A stretch of DNA of 64,000 nt from assembly GCA_017643395.1 (NCBI GenBank), contig JAEPNP010000001.1, forward strand, positions 1,199,806 through 1,263,805. The letters run 5' to 3'. Every line of letters starts with the position of its first letter. Positions within the stretch are counted from its first letter, which is position 1. This document shows positions 1 to 9,204 of the stretch, in pieces. Under the pieces are notes generated by a model. That model ran no database searches. It saw only the letters and a list, made by a program, of their open reading frames with translations, and had not been told where the DNA came from. This DNA comes from Rhodothermales bacterium (GTDB lineage Bacteria; Bacteroidota; Rhodothermia; Rhodothermales; UBA10348). Position numbers and translations under genes: made by a program.

Positions 1-1680
1 CTCCGGCTCCGTGGTGAGCTTGGCCCAGGTGTCGCGAAGCGTAATCGTGCGGTTGAAGACGACCGCCTCGGTGTCTTCCCGGATGAAATAGCCCTGTCGC
101 TCGAACTGGAAGCGTTCGCCGGGACTCACGTTTCGCAGCGCGTGCTCAACGTACCCGTGGCTGACCTGCAGGCTGTCGGGATTCAGGTTGTCCAGAAAAT
201 CCTGGCCTTCGGGCACGTCCTCGGGATCGGGCGACCTGAAGAGCCGATCGTACAGGCGCAGCTCTGCAGGCACCGCATGGGAAGCCTCCACCCAGTGGAT
301 GGTGCCCTTCACACGGCGACCTCCTGAGCCGCCACTGCGAGTTTCCGGATCGTAGGTGCACCGAAGTTCGACCACGTTGCCTTCGTCGTCGGTGACCACC
401 TCATCGCACCGAATGACGTACGCATAGCGCAGGCGCACCTCCTGACCGGGGGCAAGCCGATGAAACTTCGGCGGCGGATCCAGGCGGAAATCCTTCCGGT
501 CGATATACAGCTCACGGCCGAAGGGAACGGGACGACTACCCTCGCGCGGCACGTCGTGTGGCCAGTGGCTTGCGTCAATCCATTCCAGGTCACCCTCCCA
601 ATTGGTAATCGTGACCTTCAGCGGCTCGAGGACCGCCATGACCCGGGGGGCCTTGTGGTTCAGATCGTCCCGAATCGCGTACTCCAGCAGCGAAATGTCC
701 ACGCGGTTGTCCGCCTTGGCCACACCGATGAGATCACAGAAGCGTCGAATGGCCTCCGGAGTGATCCCGCGGCGCCGCATGCCGGAGAGCGTCGGCATGC
801 GCGGGTCATCCCAACCATCCACCAGCTGTTCCTGTACCAGTCGGAGCAGCTTGCGCTTGCTCATCACGGTGTAGTCCAGGTTCAGGCGGGCGAACTCATA
901 CTGATGCGGTCTGGGCTCGTCATAGAGCGCATCGACCAGCCAGTCATACAGCGGGCGATGCACCTCAAACTCGAGTGAGCAGAGCGAATGTGAGATGCCC
1001 TCTATGGCGTCCGACAGGGGATGCGCGAAGTCGTAGAGCGGATAGATGGGCCAGTCGTTGCCGGTGCGGTAGTGCTCCGCGTGTTTGATGCGGTAGAGGA
1101 CAGGGTCCCGCAACAGCATGTTGTTCGAGGCCATGTCGATCCGGGCCCGAAGCACGTGGGTACCGTCAGGGAATTCCCCCGCCCGCATGCGTGCGAAGAG
1201 GTCCAGATTCTCCTCCACCGAACGATCGCGGAAGCGGCTGTCGACCCCCGGCTCGGTCACCGTGCCCCGGTTCTCGCGGATTTCCGTATCGGACTGCGAG
1301 TCCACGTAGGCCAGTCCCTTTCGGATCAGCGTTCTCGCGTGCTCATACAGCTGGTCGAAGTAGTCCGACGCGTAGAACTGGTAATCGCCCCAGTCAAACC
1401 CCAGCCACCGCACGTCACGCTCCATGGCGCGCACGTACTCCATGTCTTCGGTTTCCGGGTTGGTGTCGTCAAACCGGAGGTGGCAGCGCCCCTTGTAGTC
1501 GTTGGCGATCCCGAAGTTGATGCAAATGGCCTTCGCATGGCCGATGTGCGGGTAGCCGTTCGGTTCGGGCGGAAATCGTGTGACCACGTGCTGCACGGCA
1601 CCCGAATCAAGATCGCGTTCCACGATCTGCTCGAGGAAGTTGAGTCCGCCGGAGCGGTCGTTGCTGGATTCGGAGGCCAT
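1..1680 (-). CDS. glnS: Glutamine--tRNA ligase (GlnRS), 3' end outside window
   Basis: Charges tRNA-Gln with glutamine in the cytoplasm. 560 codons are visible from the ATG at 1680; the gene runs off the left edge, so the C-terminal end of the anticodon-binding region is missing. The class I signature [16 protein letters not shown] lies at about residues 37-52 (HIGH motif) and the KMSKS equivalent VMSKRKL near residue 271. Discrimination from GluRS rests on the GlnRS-type block around [21 protein letters not shown] and the two C-terminal beta-barrels that follow. It has its own upstream gap of about 140 bases holding a terminator for the next gene. Function is secure from the motifs. Confidence 0.97.
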   Translation of the reverse strand, partial: MASESSNDRSGGLNFLEQIVERDLDSGAVQHVVTRFPPEPNGYPHIGHAKAICINFGIANDYKGRCHLRFDDTNPETEDMEYVRAMERDVRWLGFDWGDYQFYASDYFDQLYEHARTLIRKGLAYVDSQSDTEIRENRGTVTEPGVDSRFRDRSVEENLDLFARMRAGEFPDGTHVLRARIDMASNNMLLRDPVLYRIKHAEHYRTGNDWPIYPLYDFAHPLSDAIEGISHSLCSLEFEVHRPLYDWLVDALYDEPRPHQYEFARLNLDYTVMSKRKLLRLVQEQLVDGWDDPRMPTLSGMRRRGITPEAIRRFCDLIGVAKADNRVDISLLEYAIRDDLNHKAPRVMAVLEPLKVTITNWEGDLEWIDASHWPHDVPREGSRPVPFGRELYIDRKDFRLDPPPKFHRLAPGQEVRLRYAYVIRCDEVVTDDEGNVVELRCTYDPETRSGGSGGRRVKGTIHWVEASHAVPAELRLYDRLFRSPDPEDVPEGQDFLDNLNPDSLQVSHGYVEHALRNVSPGERFQFERQGYFIREDTEAVVFNRTITLRDTWAKLTTEPE

Positions 1681-1764
1681 GCGCGGGGATCAGGAATTTG
1701 AGGCCGCCTGATACGCCGGCTCAGCGCAAAATTTCCCGGGTCCCGGCCCCGAGTACAAACCAGC

Positions 1765-1800
1765 AAAAACGGCAGAGCCGGTGGACCGACTCTGCCGTTT
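1765..1800 (-). terminator. Rho-independent terminator of the DUF4097 gene
   Basis: Positions 1767-1777 and 1790-1800 form a perfect 11-bp stem, with a further CGGT/ACCG pairing inside the loop. Read on the minus strand, the stem is followed by five Ts (1769-1765). It lies about 25 bases past the stop codon of the minus-strand DUF4097 gene and ahead of glnS. Confidence 0.85.
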
Positions 1801-1823
1801 CTGGTTCAGAAAAGTGGGCCGTA

Positions 1824-2921
1824 CTAGCGATCGGCCAGGATGCGCACGTTGCCGTTCACAGTGCGGATGCGCACTTCGTTGGCACCGTTACCGACGCTGC
1901 CGACGGCCATCAGGCGCGTGCGCTCACCGCGCCGCGCATTTGCCGGCACGCTAACATTCAGGTCGAAGTCGCTCTCGATGACGTAGTCCGAGGGGTCCTT
2001 CGAACGGCCTTCCACAATCACCTCGACGTCAATGTCCATGCCCAGGCCGCGGGGAACCACGAGTTCGATGTCTCCACCCATGGAGGTGATTTCCACGTGC
2101 CGATCCCCGCTGGTGCCGCCGACCATGCGCACCTGCACATCGCCGCCCATGGTCTTGGCCTCGATCCAGCCGTTGACCGCGTCGGCCTCGATATCGCCGC
2201 CCATCGTCTCAGCCTTCAGGAATTCACCCACTTCGCCGATGGTGATATCGCCGCCCATGGTCGTGACGTCCGCTCCGCGGGGCGAGTCTTCCACATCGAT
2301 ATCCCCTCCCATGGTATGGATGCGGGTCGCGTTGAGACTGCCTCTGAAGGACACGTCTCCTCCCATGGTCGTGGCCTCTACGTCGCCTTGCACGCTATCC
2401 ATGACGATCTCGCCGCCCATGGTGTGCACCTTGCCTTCGAGTTCGGAGTCCCGCACGGTGATCTGGCCTCCCATGGTCTGCAACTCGGCCCGCCCTGCGA
2501 CGCGCGTCAACGAGATTTCGCCGCCCATGGTCTGGCCTTCGAAGGTGCCGGTCACGCCGGATATGGACACATCGCCGCCTGTCAGTGCGATGTCCACATT
2601 GAACCGGCTGGGCACAGAAATCTCGTAGTCGATGTCTGCCCGGTGGTTGCCCCGGTACTCGTACTCGGAACGCACCACGATGCGGTCTCCGCGTTCGTCA
2701 AAGGAGAAGTCGACGTCTTCGGCGTCGCGACCCTCTCTACGGATCTCGACACGAACCTCGCTGGCTCCGCCGGTGATGGTGACGTCGCCACCGGCCTCCA
2801 GACGCAGGTCCAGCGTGCCGCCTGCGGACACATCGAACGTGCGCACGAGCGGTTGTGCGGAAACGGAAGCGGCCATCAGAAGGCCCGCGGCACACCACGA
2901 AAGGATTCGGAGGGTACGCAT
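1824..2921 (-). CDS. DUF4097-type beta-solenoid exported protein with nine TMGG coils
   Basis: 365 residues. The ATG at 2921 is chosen because it opens a signal peptide (MRTLRILSWCAAGLLMAASVSA, cleavage before QPLV); longer upstream readings lack one. After a region of about 100 residues the protein carries eight TMGG motifs plus one SMGG, each followed by acidic/polar-hydrophobic pairs such as DI, DV or EI, at roughly 20-residue spacing. This fits one turn of a right-handed beta-helix as in DUF4097 adhesin-like proteins. It is probably periplasmic or surface-exposed. Its role is unknown; some DUF4097 genes accompany anti-sigma factors, but none is seen here. A terminator follows. Confidence 0.8.
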   Translation of the reverse strand: MRTLRILSWCAAGLLMAASVSAQPLVRTFDVSAGGTLDLRLEAGGDVTITGGASEVRVEIRREGRDAEDVDFSFDERGDRIVVRSEYEYRGNHRADIDYEISVPSRFNVDIALTGGDVSISGVTGTFEGQTMGGEISLTRVAGRAELQTMGGQITVRDSELEGKVHTMGGEIVMDSVQGDVEATTMGGDVSFRGSLNATRIHTMGGDIDVEDSPRGADVTTMGGDITIGEVGEFLKAETMGGDIEADAVNGWIEAKTMGGDVQVRMVGGTSGDRHVEITSMGGDIELVVPRGLGMDIDVEVIVEGRSKDPSDYVIESDFDLNVSVPANARRGERTRLMAVGSVGNGANEVRIRTVNGNVRILADR

Positions 2922-3013
2922 ATCTATGGATGTAGGTAGGTGATGCTTGGTAATCGGCCTTTGGACACGCAGCGTCGCGACATGGTTTGCAGCGACGCAG
3001 GTCCCATCGGCTT

Positions 3014-3796
3014 TCATTTGCGCGAATACCGCCGCGTGAGACGACGGGTCAGCGCCGGTAGATACTGGGCCGCATAGACCCCCCAGGTTTCTTTCCCGCC
3101 CACAAGGAAGACGGCCTTTTTGCGTTTGACGGCTCGCACCACTTTGCGGGCGCACACATCCGCGGGCATCCCGTAGGTGTGGTTGTGGTCAATTACGCCG
3201 AATTTGGAGCCGTCGCCCTGCACGGCGTGAAGCGTGATCTCGGTGTTGATGTATCCCGGGCATACGAGAGTCACGTGCACGTTGGACGGATAGAGTTCTG
3301 CCCGCAGCCCCTCAAAGAACCCATGCAATGCGAATTTGGAGGCGGAATACGATGCACTGCCCGGAATGGCCAGGCGACCCAGCACCGAGGAGGTGACCAC
3401 AATGTGTCCTGCCTTGCGGCGCACCATGTGTCGGGCGATGTGCCTGCCAAGAGACGCCGTGCCGGTGAAGTTCACATCCATGATCTTGCGCGTGATATCC
3501 AGGGTTGACTCGAGCTCTGCCCCGCGCTGTCCGATTCCCGCGTTCAGCACCATGATGTCGATGGGACCGAAGCGCTCCTCCACCTCGGCGACCGCCGCCT
3601 CGTGGCGATCGAAGTCGAGGTTGTCGAGGGGGTAGACCAGGTGGTCATCCGGGCGCTCGCAGCGGAGGCGGGTTTCTTCCAGGCGGTCTGCCGATCGCGC
3701 GCTAAGTACCACATTGGCCCCCTGGGCGGCGTATTCGACGGCCAGAGCCTCTCCAATTCCGTAGGAAGCTCCGGTGATCCAGATTCGTTTGCTCAT
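3014..3796 (-). CDS. SDR family NAD(P)-dependent oxidoreductase
   Basis: 260 residues from the ATG at 3796. It is a classical short-chain dehydrogenase: Rossmann TGASYGIG at residues 8-15, the NAG motif (LNAGIG) near residue 86, catalytic Ser in VTSSV and YSASK as the YxxxK pair, then PGYINT. The basic C-terminus (LTRRLTRRYSRK) with an aromatic/hydrophobic stretch before it resembles SDRs of the DHRS7 type that sit at membranes. The substrate cannot be told. The reading frame stays open far upstream, antisense to the neighbouring repeat gene, but that extension has no protein character. It is divergent from the gene at 3920 across 123 bases that should hold both promoters. Confidence 0.9.
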   Translation of the reverse strand: MSKRIWITGASYGIGEALAVEYAAQGANVVLSARSADRLEETRLRCERPDDHLVYPLDNLDFDRHEAAVAEVEERFGPIDIMVLNAGIGQRGAELESTLDITRKIMDVNFTGTASLGRHIARHMVRRKAGHIVVTSSVLGRLAIPGSASYSASKFALHGFFEGLRAELYPSNVHVTLVCPGYINTEITLHAVQGDGSKFGVIDHNHTYGMPADVCARKVVRAVKRKKAVFLVGGKETWGVYAAQYLPALTRRLTRRYSRK

Positions 3797-3919
3797 GCGT
3801 GCAGGGGCCGATGGCCGGGTGGTGCGATCAGGTGACGCCGGGCGTGGCCCCGTTCGCCAACTCACCGTATTGTGCATGGAGTAGTCCAGCCTACCATCCG
3901 GACTCCAGTGGCAAGCGGC

Positions 3920-6838
3920 ATGCGTGCGATCAGTATAGCACTTCTGGTCCTGCTTGGAGCAGGACCCCTGAGCGGCCAGGAGCTGGTGTTCGACATAAAT
4001 CGCCAGGGCCTGAGCGCCGTACCGTCGGGTTTGGCTGTGGTGGGCAACCAGACGTACTTCGCCGCCGACAGCCCTGACGCGGGCGGGCGCGAGCTCTGGG
4101 TCACCGACGGCACCGAGGCTGGAACCCGGCTGGTGAGAGACATTCGCCCCGGTGCGTTCTCTTCCGACCCGCGCCTGATCACCGCAGTCGGCAGCCGGGC
4201 CTTTTTTGTGGCCGATGACGGCGTGCACGGCGCCGAACTCTGGGTGAGCGACGGCACAGAGTCGGGGACCACCCTGGTACGCGACATCGCGACAGGGTCC
4301 TCCGACGCTCAGATCACCGAGCTTGTCAGCCTGCGGGACACCCTGTATTTCTCCGCAAACGACGGGGCTCAGGGACTGGAGCTGTGGCGGTCGGACGGTA
4401 CACAGGCCGGCACGCACACCGTCACGGATCTCCGGCCTGGAAGAGTGGGATCCATTCCGGCAAAGCTCACGGTCGCCCGCGACACGCTGTTTTTCCGGGC
4501 CAGCGACGGGATTTCCGGCTTCGAACTGTGGAAGACGGACGGAACGGAGGCCGGCACCTCGCTTGCGGCCGACATCTATCCCGGGCTCTCGGGCTCGGAG
4601 CCCGACAACCTGGTGGTGTGGGGAGACACCTTGTTCTTTGCCGCAGAGCACGCCGACCTGGCGCGCGAACTCTGGCGCTCCGACCCGGACACCACTCGCC
4701 TGATCGCGGACGTGCGCCCTGGCGAGTTGGGCTCGGATCCGTCCTGGCTGACGATGGTGGGTGATCGGCTGTACTTCGCAGCCAATGACAATGTGATCGG
4801 CCAGGAGTTGTGGGTCAGCGATGGGGACACCGCCATGGTGGCCGCAGACATATTTGACAATGGCGGCTCGTTTCCGCGGCAGTTGGTCGATGCCGAGGGC
4901 ACCCTCTTCTTTACGGCAGACGACTCGACGCATGGCCGCGAGGTCTGGATGTTGCCGCCGGATGGGTCCGCTTCCATGGTTCAGGACATCAATCCCGAGG
5001 GCGGTGCGGGAGTTTTTCAGCTGGCGGCCGTCGAAGGGATGGTGTTTTTCCAGGCCTTTGGCCCGGACCTGGGACGTGAGCTGTGGGTCACGGATGGCTC
5101 CCCCGGCGGCACGCGGGTGGTGCGGGACATCAACCCGGGGGAGGCGGACGCGTCTCCGGACGAGCTGATCGTGTTCGCGGGCAACCTGCTGTTCCGGGCC
5201 AACGACGCACTGCATGGTGGCGAACTCTGGATCTCCGACGGTACATCCGGGGGTACACGCCTTGTGCGCGATATTCGCACGGGTTCCTTCAGTGCGTCGC
5301 CCCAGGACTTTACCGTGCTGGGGAATCGCCTGGTTTTCACGGCGGACGATGGCCTGTCGGGCAGGGAGCCATGGGTGCTTGATGTCGAGGGAACAGGACC
5401 ACCTCAGCGACTGGCAGACATTAGAACGGGGGGCTCCGGCTCGGAGCCGCAGAATCTGACGACGGCGGGCGACCTGGTATACTTCACGGCGCGGGACAGC
5501 CTGGCCAGTGAAGAACTCTGGGTGACGGACGGCACGCCCGAGGGAACACGATTGTTGAGGGACATCTGGCCGGGGTCGCAGGCTTCCGAACCCTTCTGGC
5601 TCACGGCCTTCGGCGATCTCCTGCTCTTTGTGGCGGATGACGGCGTGCAAGGCCGTGAGCTGTGGGTCAGTGATGGAACCGAGGCCGGAACCCGTGCGCT
5701 GGGCGATCTTCGGCCGGGCATTCCGGGCTCCGACGCCTATGCCCTCACGGTGGTGGCGGATACGCTGTATTTCGCGGCCGACGACGGTGCGTCCGGGGCC
5801 GAGCTCTGGCGGACCGACGGCACGCCCGAGGGCACCCGACAGGTTCTCGATCTCAGAGAAGGCAATCTGGGCTCAGATCCGTTCTGGCTCACAGCGGTTG
5901 GGGACTCGCTGTTCTTCGTGGCAAGCGACGGTGCCAACGGCAGGGAGCTTTGGGTCTCCGGGGGCAGTGCTTCCAGCAGTCGCATGGTAGTGGATGCAAC
6001 CCAGGGTCCGGCCGGCACCGACATGTCGTGGCTGACGCCGTTTGGGGACCGCGTGGTATTCCAGGCCCGCCCCACCATCGGGCCGAACGAGCTCTGGGTA
6101 TCGGACGGCACGGAGGCCGGCACAGGTCCCATCGCCACCCTGACGCTGGGAAGCAGCAGCCAGGTCCCCTGGATCACCGCCGTGGAGGGCACCCTGTTCT
6201 TTGCGGCAGAGACGATCCTAAGCGGGAGGGAGCTGTGGGCTTCAGACGGCACCGCGGGCGGCACCCGCATGATCGTGGATATTGACCCGGCCGGCAGCGG
6301 CAATCCCGCAGACTTTGCGGCCGCATCGGGACGTCTCTTCTTCACGGCGGACGATGGCGCGGCCGGGCGGGAACTGTGGACCTCCGACGGTACGGCCGTC
6401 GGCACGTTCGCGCTGACCGAGATTCGTGCGGGGGAGCGAGGCAGCGAGCCTGAGGAGTTGGTGTCTGTCGGGGGATCGCTGTATTTCCGGGCCAATGACG
6501 GCGAGCACGGAGAGGAGTTGTATCGGCTGGACGCGATGACCGTGCCCGTGCAGCCGGAGCCGGAGATCCCCGAGACGATGACGGTTTCGGCGGCATGGCC
6601 CAATCCGACGAACGGTCGAGCGGCACTGCGCGTGCGACTGCCGCGCAGCGAGAACCTTCAGGTGGACCTGTTTGACATGCTTGGCCGGCGGGTTTCGCGG
6701 GTGTTTCGGGGGTTCGTGTCGGCCGGCCGCGAGGAAGAAATCCGCATCGACGGCACGGACCTCGCCAGCGGCGTGTACATGGTCCGGCTACGAGCTGGAG
6801 AACGTGCGGAAACCCGGCGGATCGTAGTGAGCCGATAG
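3920..6838 (+). CDS. Secreted ELWxxDGTxxGT-repeat protein with T9SS sorting domain
   Basis: 972 residues. The start at 3920 opens a signal peptide (MRAISIALLVLLGAGPLSGQ). The body is 17 full repeats of about 48 residues plus one partial one, each with a core like ELWVTDGTEAGT followed by (V)RDIRPG and a strand pair such as LYFAADDG. This suggests one or more beta-propellers of the hyalin/ELWxxDGT family. Copies 5-7, 10 and 14 are degenerate in the DGT part. The last roughly 85 residues (SAAWPNPTNG to RRIVVSR, with VDLFDMLGRRV and ASGVYMVRL) form a type A C-terminal secretion signal recognised by the type IX system. It is therefore predicted to be exported and anchored at the cell surface. The ligand is unknown. 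Confidence 0.85.
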   Translation: MRAISIALLVLLGAGPLSGQELVFDINRQGLSAVPSGLAVVGNQTYFAADSPDAGGRELWVTDGTEAGTRLVRDIRPGAFSSDPRLITAVGSRAFFVADDGVHGAELWVSDGTESGTTLVRDIATGSSDAQITELVSLRDTLYFSANDGAQGLELWRSDGTQAGTHTVTDLRPGRVGSIPAKLTVARDTLFFRASDGISGFELWKTDGTEAGTSLAADIYPGLSGSEPDNLVVWGDTLFFAAEHADLARELWRSDPDTTRLIADVRPGELGSDPSWLTMVGDRLYFAANDNVIGQELWVSDGDTAMVAADIFDNGGSFPRQLVDAEGTLFFTADDSTHGREVWMLPPDGSASMVQDINPEGGAGVFQLAAVEGMVFFQAFGPDLGRELWVTDGSPGGTRVVRDINPGEADASPDELIVFAGNLLFRANDALHGGELWISDGTSGGTRLVRDIRTGSFSASPQDFTVLGNRLVFTADDGLSGREPWVLDVEGTGPPQRLADIRTGGSGSEPQNLTTAGDLVYFTARDSLASEELWVTDGTPEGTRLLRDIWPGSQASEPFWLTAFGDLLLFVADDGVQGRELWVSDGTEAGTRALGDLRPGIPGSDAYALTVVADTLYFAADDGASGAELWRTDGTPEGTRQVLDLREGNLGSDPFWLTAVGDSLFFVASDGANGRELWVSGGSASSSRMVVDATQGPAGTDMSWLTPFGDRVVFQARPTIGPNELWVSDGTEAGTGPIATLTLGSSSQVPWITAVEGTLFFAAETILSGRELWASDGTAGGTRMIVDIDPAGSGNPADFAAASGRLFFTADDGAAGRELWTSDGTAVGTFALTEIRAGERGSEPEELVSVGGSLYFRANDGEHGEELYRLDAMTVPVQPEPEIPETMTVSAAWPNPTNGRAALRVRLPRSENLQVDLFDMLGRRVSRVFRGFVSAGREEEIRIDGTDLASGVYMVRLRAGERAETRRIVVSR

Positions 6839-6863
6839 GCGGCGGGCCGTACTTTCCGAACCG

Positions 6864-7283
6864 ATGGGCCGCATCATAGACACCGGAATGACGCCCGCCA
6901 AGAAACGGCGGGCCCACCAGCGATCCTGCGCGGAGGTGCTCCGCCTGCTGGCCGAACGCCCGATCTTCGACGCCGAGGGGCGCGATATGGTGGCATTCCT
7001 GGCGTTCAACTTGCGCGGGATTTACGCCACGATTGACGAAAGTGCCGGCTCCTGGGATGAGAAGAACTACTGGAAGAAAGCGGAGGGACTTCGCGAAAAG
7101 TGGCGTTGGTCACGCACGAGCGCGGACGAACTGGAACGGCTCATCCGAGGCGATGCCTGGAATGAGATACCGCAGTTTCTGATTGGACTGGTGCCCCACT
7201 TTTCCTCCGTGCGGGTCACCGCCATGACGCGCGATTCAGACTGGTGGGTCGGGGCGTATCGGGCGCTGGTGCGGGAAGGTTGA
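6864..7283 (+). CDS. Conserved hypothetical protein coupled to yqgE
   Basis: 139 residues, rich in Trp, Arg and Glu. It has a helical look (KKRRAHQRSCAEVLRLLAERP) and no signal peptide, membrane segment or catalytic motif that I recognise. The ATG at 6864 is used; a second ATG eight codons on (MTPAKKRRA) is also possible. Its stop TGA (7281-7283) overlaps the proposed TTG start of yqgE as TTGA, so the two are probably co-translated. It follows the repeat protein by 25 bases with no terminator visible. It is probably a cytosolic protein of unknown function. Confidence 0.7.
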   Translation: MGRIIDTGMTPAKKRRAHQRSCAEVLRLLAERPIFDAEGRDMVAFLAFNLRGIYATIDESAGSWDEKNYWKKAEGLREKWRWSRTSADELERLIRGDAWNEIPQFLIGLVPHFSSVRVTAMTRDSDWWVGAYRALVREG

Positions 7284-7834
7284 GCGGATCCGGAACAATC
7301 AGGCCGGGAGTAGTGCTCGCTGCCGTGCCCATCCTGCGAGATCCGAATTTCTATCGCTCGGTGGTGCTGGTCTGTGACCACAATGAGGAGGGCACGTTTG
7401 GTCTGGTCCTGAACCGGGAGACGGATGTGACCCCGGACCAGATCATGGACGAGCTGGATCCTGTGGGCGAACCGGTGCGGATCGGGGGTCCGGTTCAGCC
7501 AAACACGCTGCACTACCTGCACGGGCTGGGCGAGCACATCGACGACGCCATCGAGGTCGCGAACGGGCTGTGGTGGGGCGGCGACTTCGAGGTCTTCAAG
7601 GAAGTCGTGAGCAACGACGGACAGGGCCCTGCCCGGCTATTTCTGGGCTACTCCGGCTGGGGTGAAGGCCAGCTGGAAGAGGAGATAGAAGAGGGCTCGT
7701 GGGCGGTGGCCACGATGCGCGCCGACTGGGCGTTCGAGGTGGGTCCGGACAGTCTCTGGCGAGAAGTGATGCTCAGTCTTGGCGGAGACTGGGCCCTGAT
7801 GGCCAATTATCCGGACGATCCACGCACCAATTAG
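7280..7834 (+). CDS. yqgE: YqgE/AlgH family protein (UPF0301)
   Basis: 184 residues if started at the TTG at 7280. This start is chosen because it overlaps the upstream stop, has GGGAAGG directly before it, and gives the usual family length; a longer GTG reading from 7244 adds a low-complexity tail. Family hallmarks are LAAVPILRDPNFYRSVVLVCDH, GTFGLVLNR, a GGPVQ segment, and LFLGYSGWGEGQLEEEI near the middle, then WAVATM. Members are small cytosolic proteins of unclear biochemical role, linked to alginate regulation in Pseudomonas. It is convergent with the SDR at 7874. Confidence 0.92.
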   Translation: MSGSGTIRPGVVLAAVPILRDPNFYRSVVLVCDHNEEGTFGLVLNRETDVTPDQIMDELDPVGEPVRIGGPVQPNTLHYLHGLGEHIDDAIEVANGLWWGGDFEVFKEVVSNDGQGPARLFLGYSGWGEGQLEEEIEEGSWAVATMRADWAFEVGPDSLWREVMLSLGGDWALMANYPDDPRTN

Positions 7835-7845
7835 CTGCTCCCGGC

Positions 7846-7868
7846 TCGCGGCACACCTGGTGCCGCGA
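7846..7868. terminator. Hairpin between convergent yqgE and SDR genes
   Basis: A perfect 9-bp inverted repeat (7846-7854 with 7860-7868) around a 5-base loop lies in the 39-base gap between two convergent genes. There is no U-tract on either strand, so it may act as a bidirectional end-stabilising hairpin rather than as a classical terminator. Confidence 0.5.
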
Positions 7869-7873
7869 CCTGA

Positions 7874-8569
7874 CTAGAGGTCGCCCTCCTGCGGGCGCAG
7901 CAGGATTTCTTCGACCACGGTGCGACCCGAGAGCGCAACGGCCCCCACTACGGCGGCGGCGATGTCTTCAGCGGGCATGAATCGGTCCTCGGGAATGTCC
8001 ACCCCATGCCATGAAGGGGTGAGCGTGGCGCCCGGGAGCAATGTGGTGACGCGCACGCCGGTCGAGCGCGTCTCTTCGCGCACGCCCCGTGCCAGACCCA
8101 GCAGGCCATGCTTGGCGGCGCAGTATGCCAGCCCGCCCGGATAACCCCTGGTGGAGGCGACAGAGGCCATGAAGAGCACATGCCCGCTGCCGCGGTCCTG
8201 CATGCCCGGCAGGAACGCGCGGGTTACCAGGAACGCAGACGTCACGTTGACCTCGAGTTGCCGACGAAACACGCCCGGCTCAGTGTCCATTAGGGAGCCC
8301 GGCACAAAGGAGCCGGCATTGTTCACCAGCACATCCGGAACGCCAAACTCCGTCACAATACGTGAGGCCGTCTTCCGGACCGCATCGTCGTCCGTGACGT
8401 CGCAGGCGAACACGCCAGCGCTGCCGCCCGCGTCGCCAACTTCGCGGGCCACGGCCTCAAGATTCTCCTGATTCCGCGCCACGAGGGCTATGGTGTTGCC
8501 GGGTGCCGCCGCCCGGGAAATAGCGGCACCAATCCCCTGACTCGCACCGGTGATGACCCACGTGGCCAT
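7874..8569 (-). CDS. SDR oxidoreductase, sepiapterin-reductase-like
   Basis: 231 residues; the ATG at 8569 overlaps the folE stop as TGATG. It has TGASQGIG at residues 7-14, NNAGS, SVAS with the catalytic Ser, and YCAAK (YxxxK). The C-terminus RTVVEEILLRPQEGDL and the segment SGHVLFMASVAS, together with PEDIAAAVV, closely resemble my recollection of the Chlorobium sepiapterin reductase, which ends in a VVEEIxLRP-GD tail. As the third gene after PTPS and folE it would reduce 6-pyruvoyl-tetrahydropterin to tetrahydrobiopterin. The SDR fold is certain; the sepiapterin reductase role is inferred from context and tail similarity. The YdfG-type 3-hydroxy acid dehydrogenases are the main alternative. 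Confidence 0.8.
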   Translation of the reverse strand: MATWVITGASQGIGAAISRAAAPGNTIALVARNQENLEAVAREVGDAGGSAGVFACDVTDDDAVRKTASRIVTEFGVPDVLVNNAGSFVPGSLMDTEPGVFRRQLEVNVTSAFLVTRAFLPGMQDRGSGHVLFMASVASTRGYPGGLAYCAAKHGLLGLARGVREETRSTGVRVTTLLPGATLTPSWHGVDIPEDRFMPAEDIAAAVVGAVALSGRTVVEEILLRPQEGDL

Positions 8570-9204
8570 CAGCGTCCGTTGATCAGACGCATGAACTCGG
8601 CACGCGTATCGGTCGAGTTGAGGAATTCGCCCGACATGGCACTGGTCGTAGTCGTCGAATGCTGCTTCTGAACGCCTCGCATGGCCATGCACATGTGCGA
8701 GGCCTCGATGACCACCGCCACTCCGGCCGGCTGAAGTACCCTATCCACTGCGTCCCTGACCTGGATGGTCAGCCGTTCCTGCACCTGCAGCCTGCGCGCG
8801 AACACATCGACTACACGCGGCAGTTTGCTGAGTCCGACGATGCGCCCGTTCGGGATATATGCCACATGCGCCTTTCCAAAAAACGGGAGCATGTGGTGCT
8901 CACACAGCGAGAACAGCTCGATGTCCTTCACGAGGATCATCTCGCTGTAGTCCTCATGGAAAACGGCCTTCTGAAGAATGGCATCCGGATCCTGGGCATA
9001 GCCCTGGGTCAGGAACTGATAGGCCTTGGCCACTCGCTCCGGAGTCTTGACCAGCCCCTCGCGCTGCGGATCTTCGCCAATCAGCTCCAGAATCTGATCT
9101 ACGTGGCCGGAAAGCTGATCCGTGACCTGGGGGTCATAAATATGTTCGTTACGGTAGGCCGGCACGGTCAGATCGGATGGGCTATTCACCTCGGTACTCA
9201 ACAT
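8569..9204 (-). CDS. folE: GTP cyclohydrolase I
   Basis: 211 residues. It converts GTP to 7,8-dihydroneopterin triphosphate, the first step of folate and of biopterin synthesis. Zinc ligands are visible in [20 protein letters not shown] (Cys and His) and in [12 protein letters not shown] (second Cys). The [23 protein letters not shown] block is typical. The ATG at 9204 is preferred to a TTG at 9240; it overlaps the end of the PTPS gene by 23 bases. The stop overlaps the start of the downstream SDR by one base. It is the middle gene of a three-gene coupled set. Confidence 0.96.
   Translation of the reverse strand: MLSTEVNSPSDLTVPAYRNEHIYDPQVTDQLSGHVDQILELIGEDPQREGLVKTPERVAKAYQFLTQGYAQDPDAILQKAVFHEDYSEMILVKDIELFSLCEHHMLPFFGKAHVAYIPNGRIVGLSKLPRVVDVFARRLQVQERLTIQVRDAVDRVLQPAGVAVVIEASHMCMAMRGVQKQHSTTTTSAMSGEFLNSTDTRAEFMRLINGR

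Noticed and set aside
1698..2939. Plus-strand open frame of about 410 codons opposite the DUF4097 gene
   Set aside because: It mirrors the TMGG repeat codons and has no signal or family features, while the minus strand has a signal peptide, repeats and a terminator.
3797..5650. N-terminal extension of the minus-strand SDR into an 878-residue protein
   Set aside because: It lies antisense to the ELWxxDGT repeats, whose codon regularity keeps the opposite frame open; the SDR begins normally at 3796.
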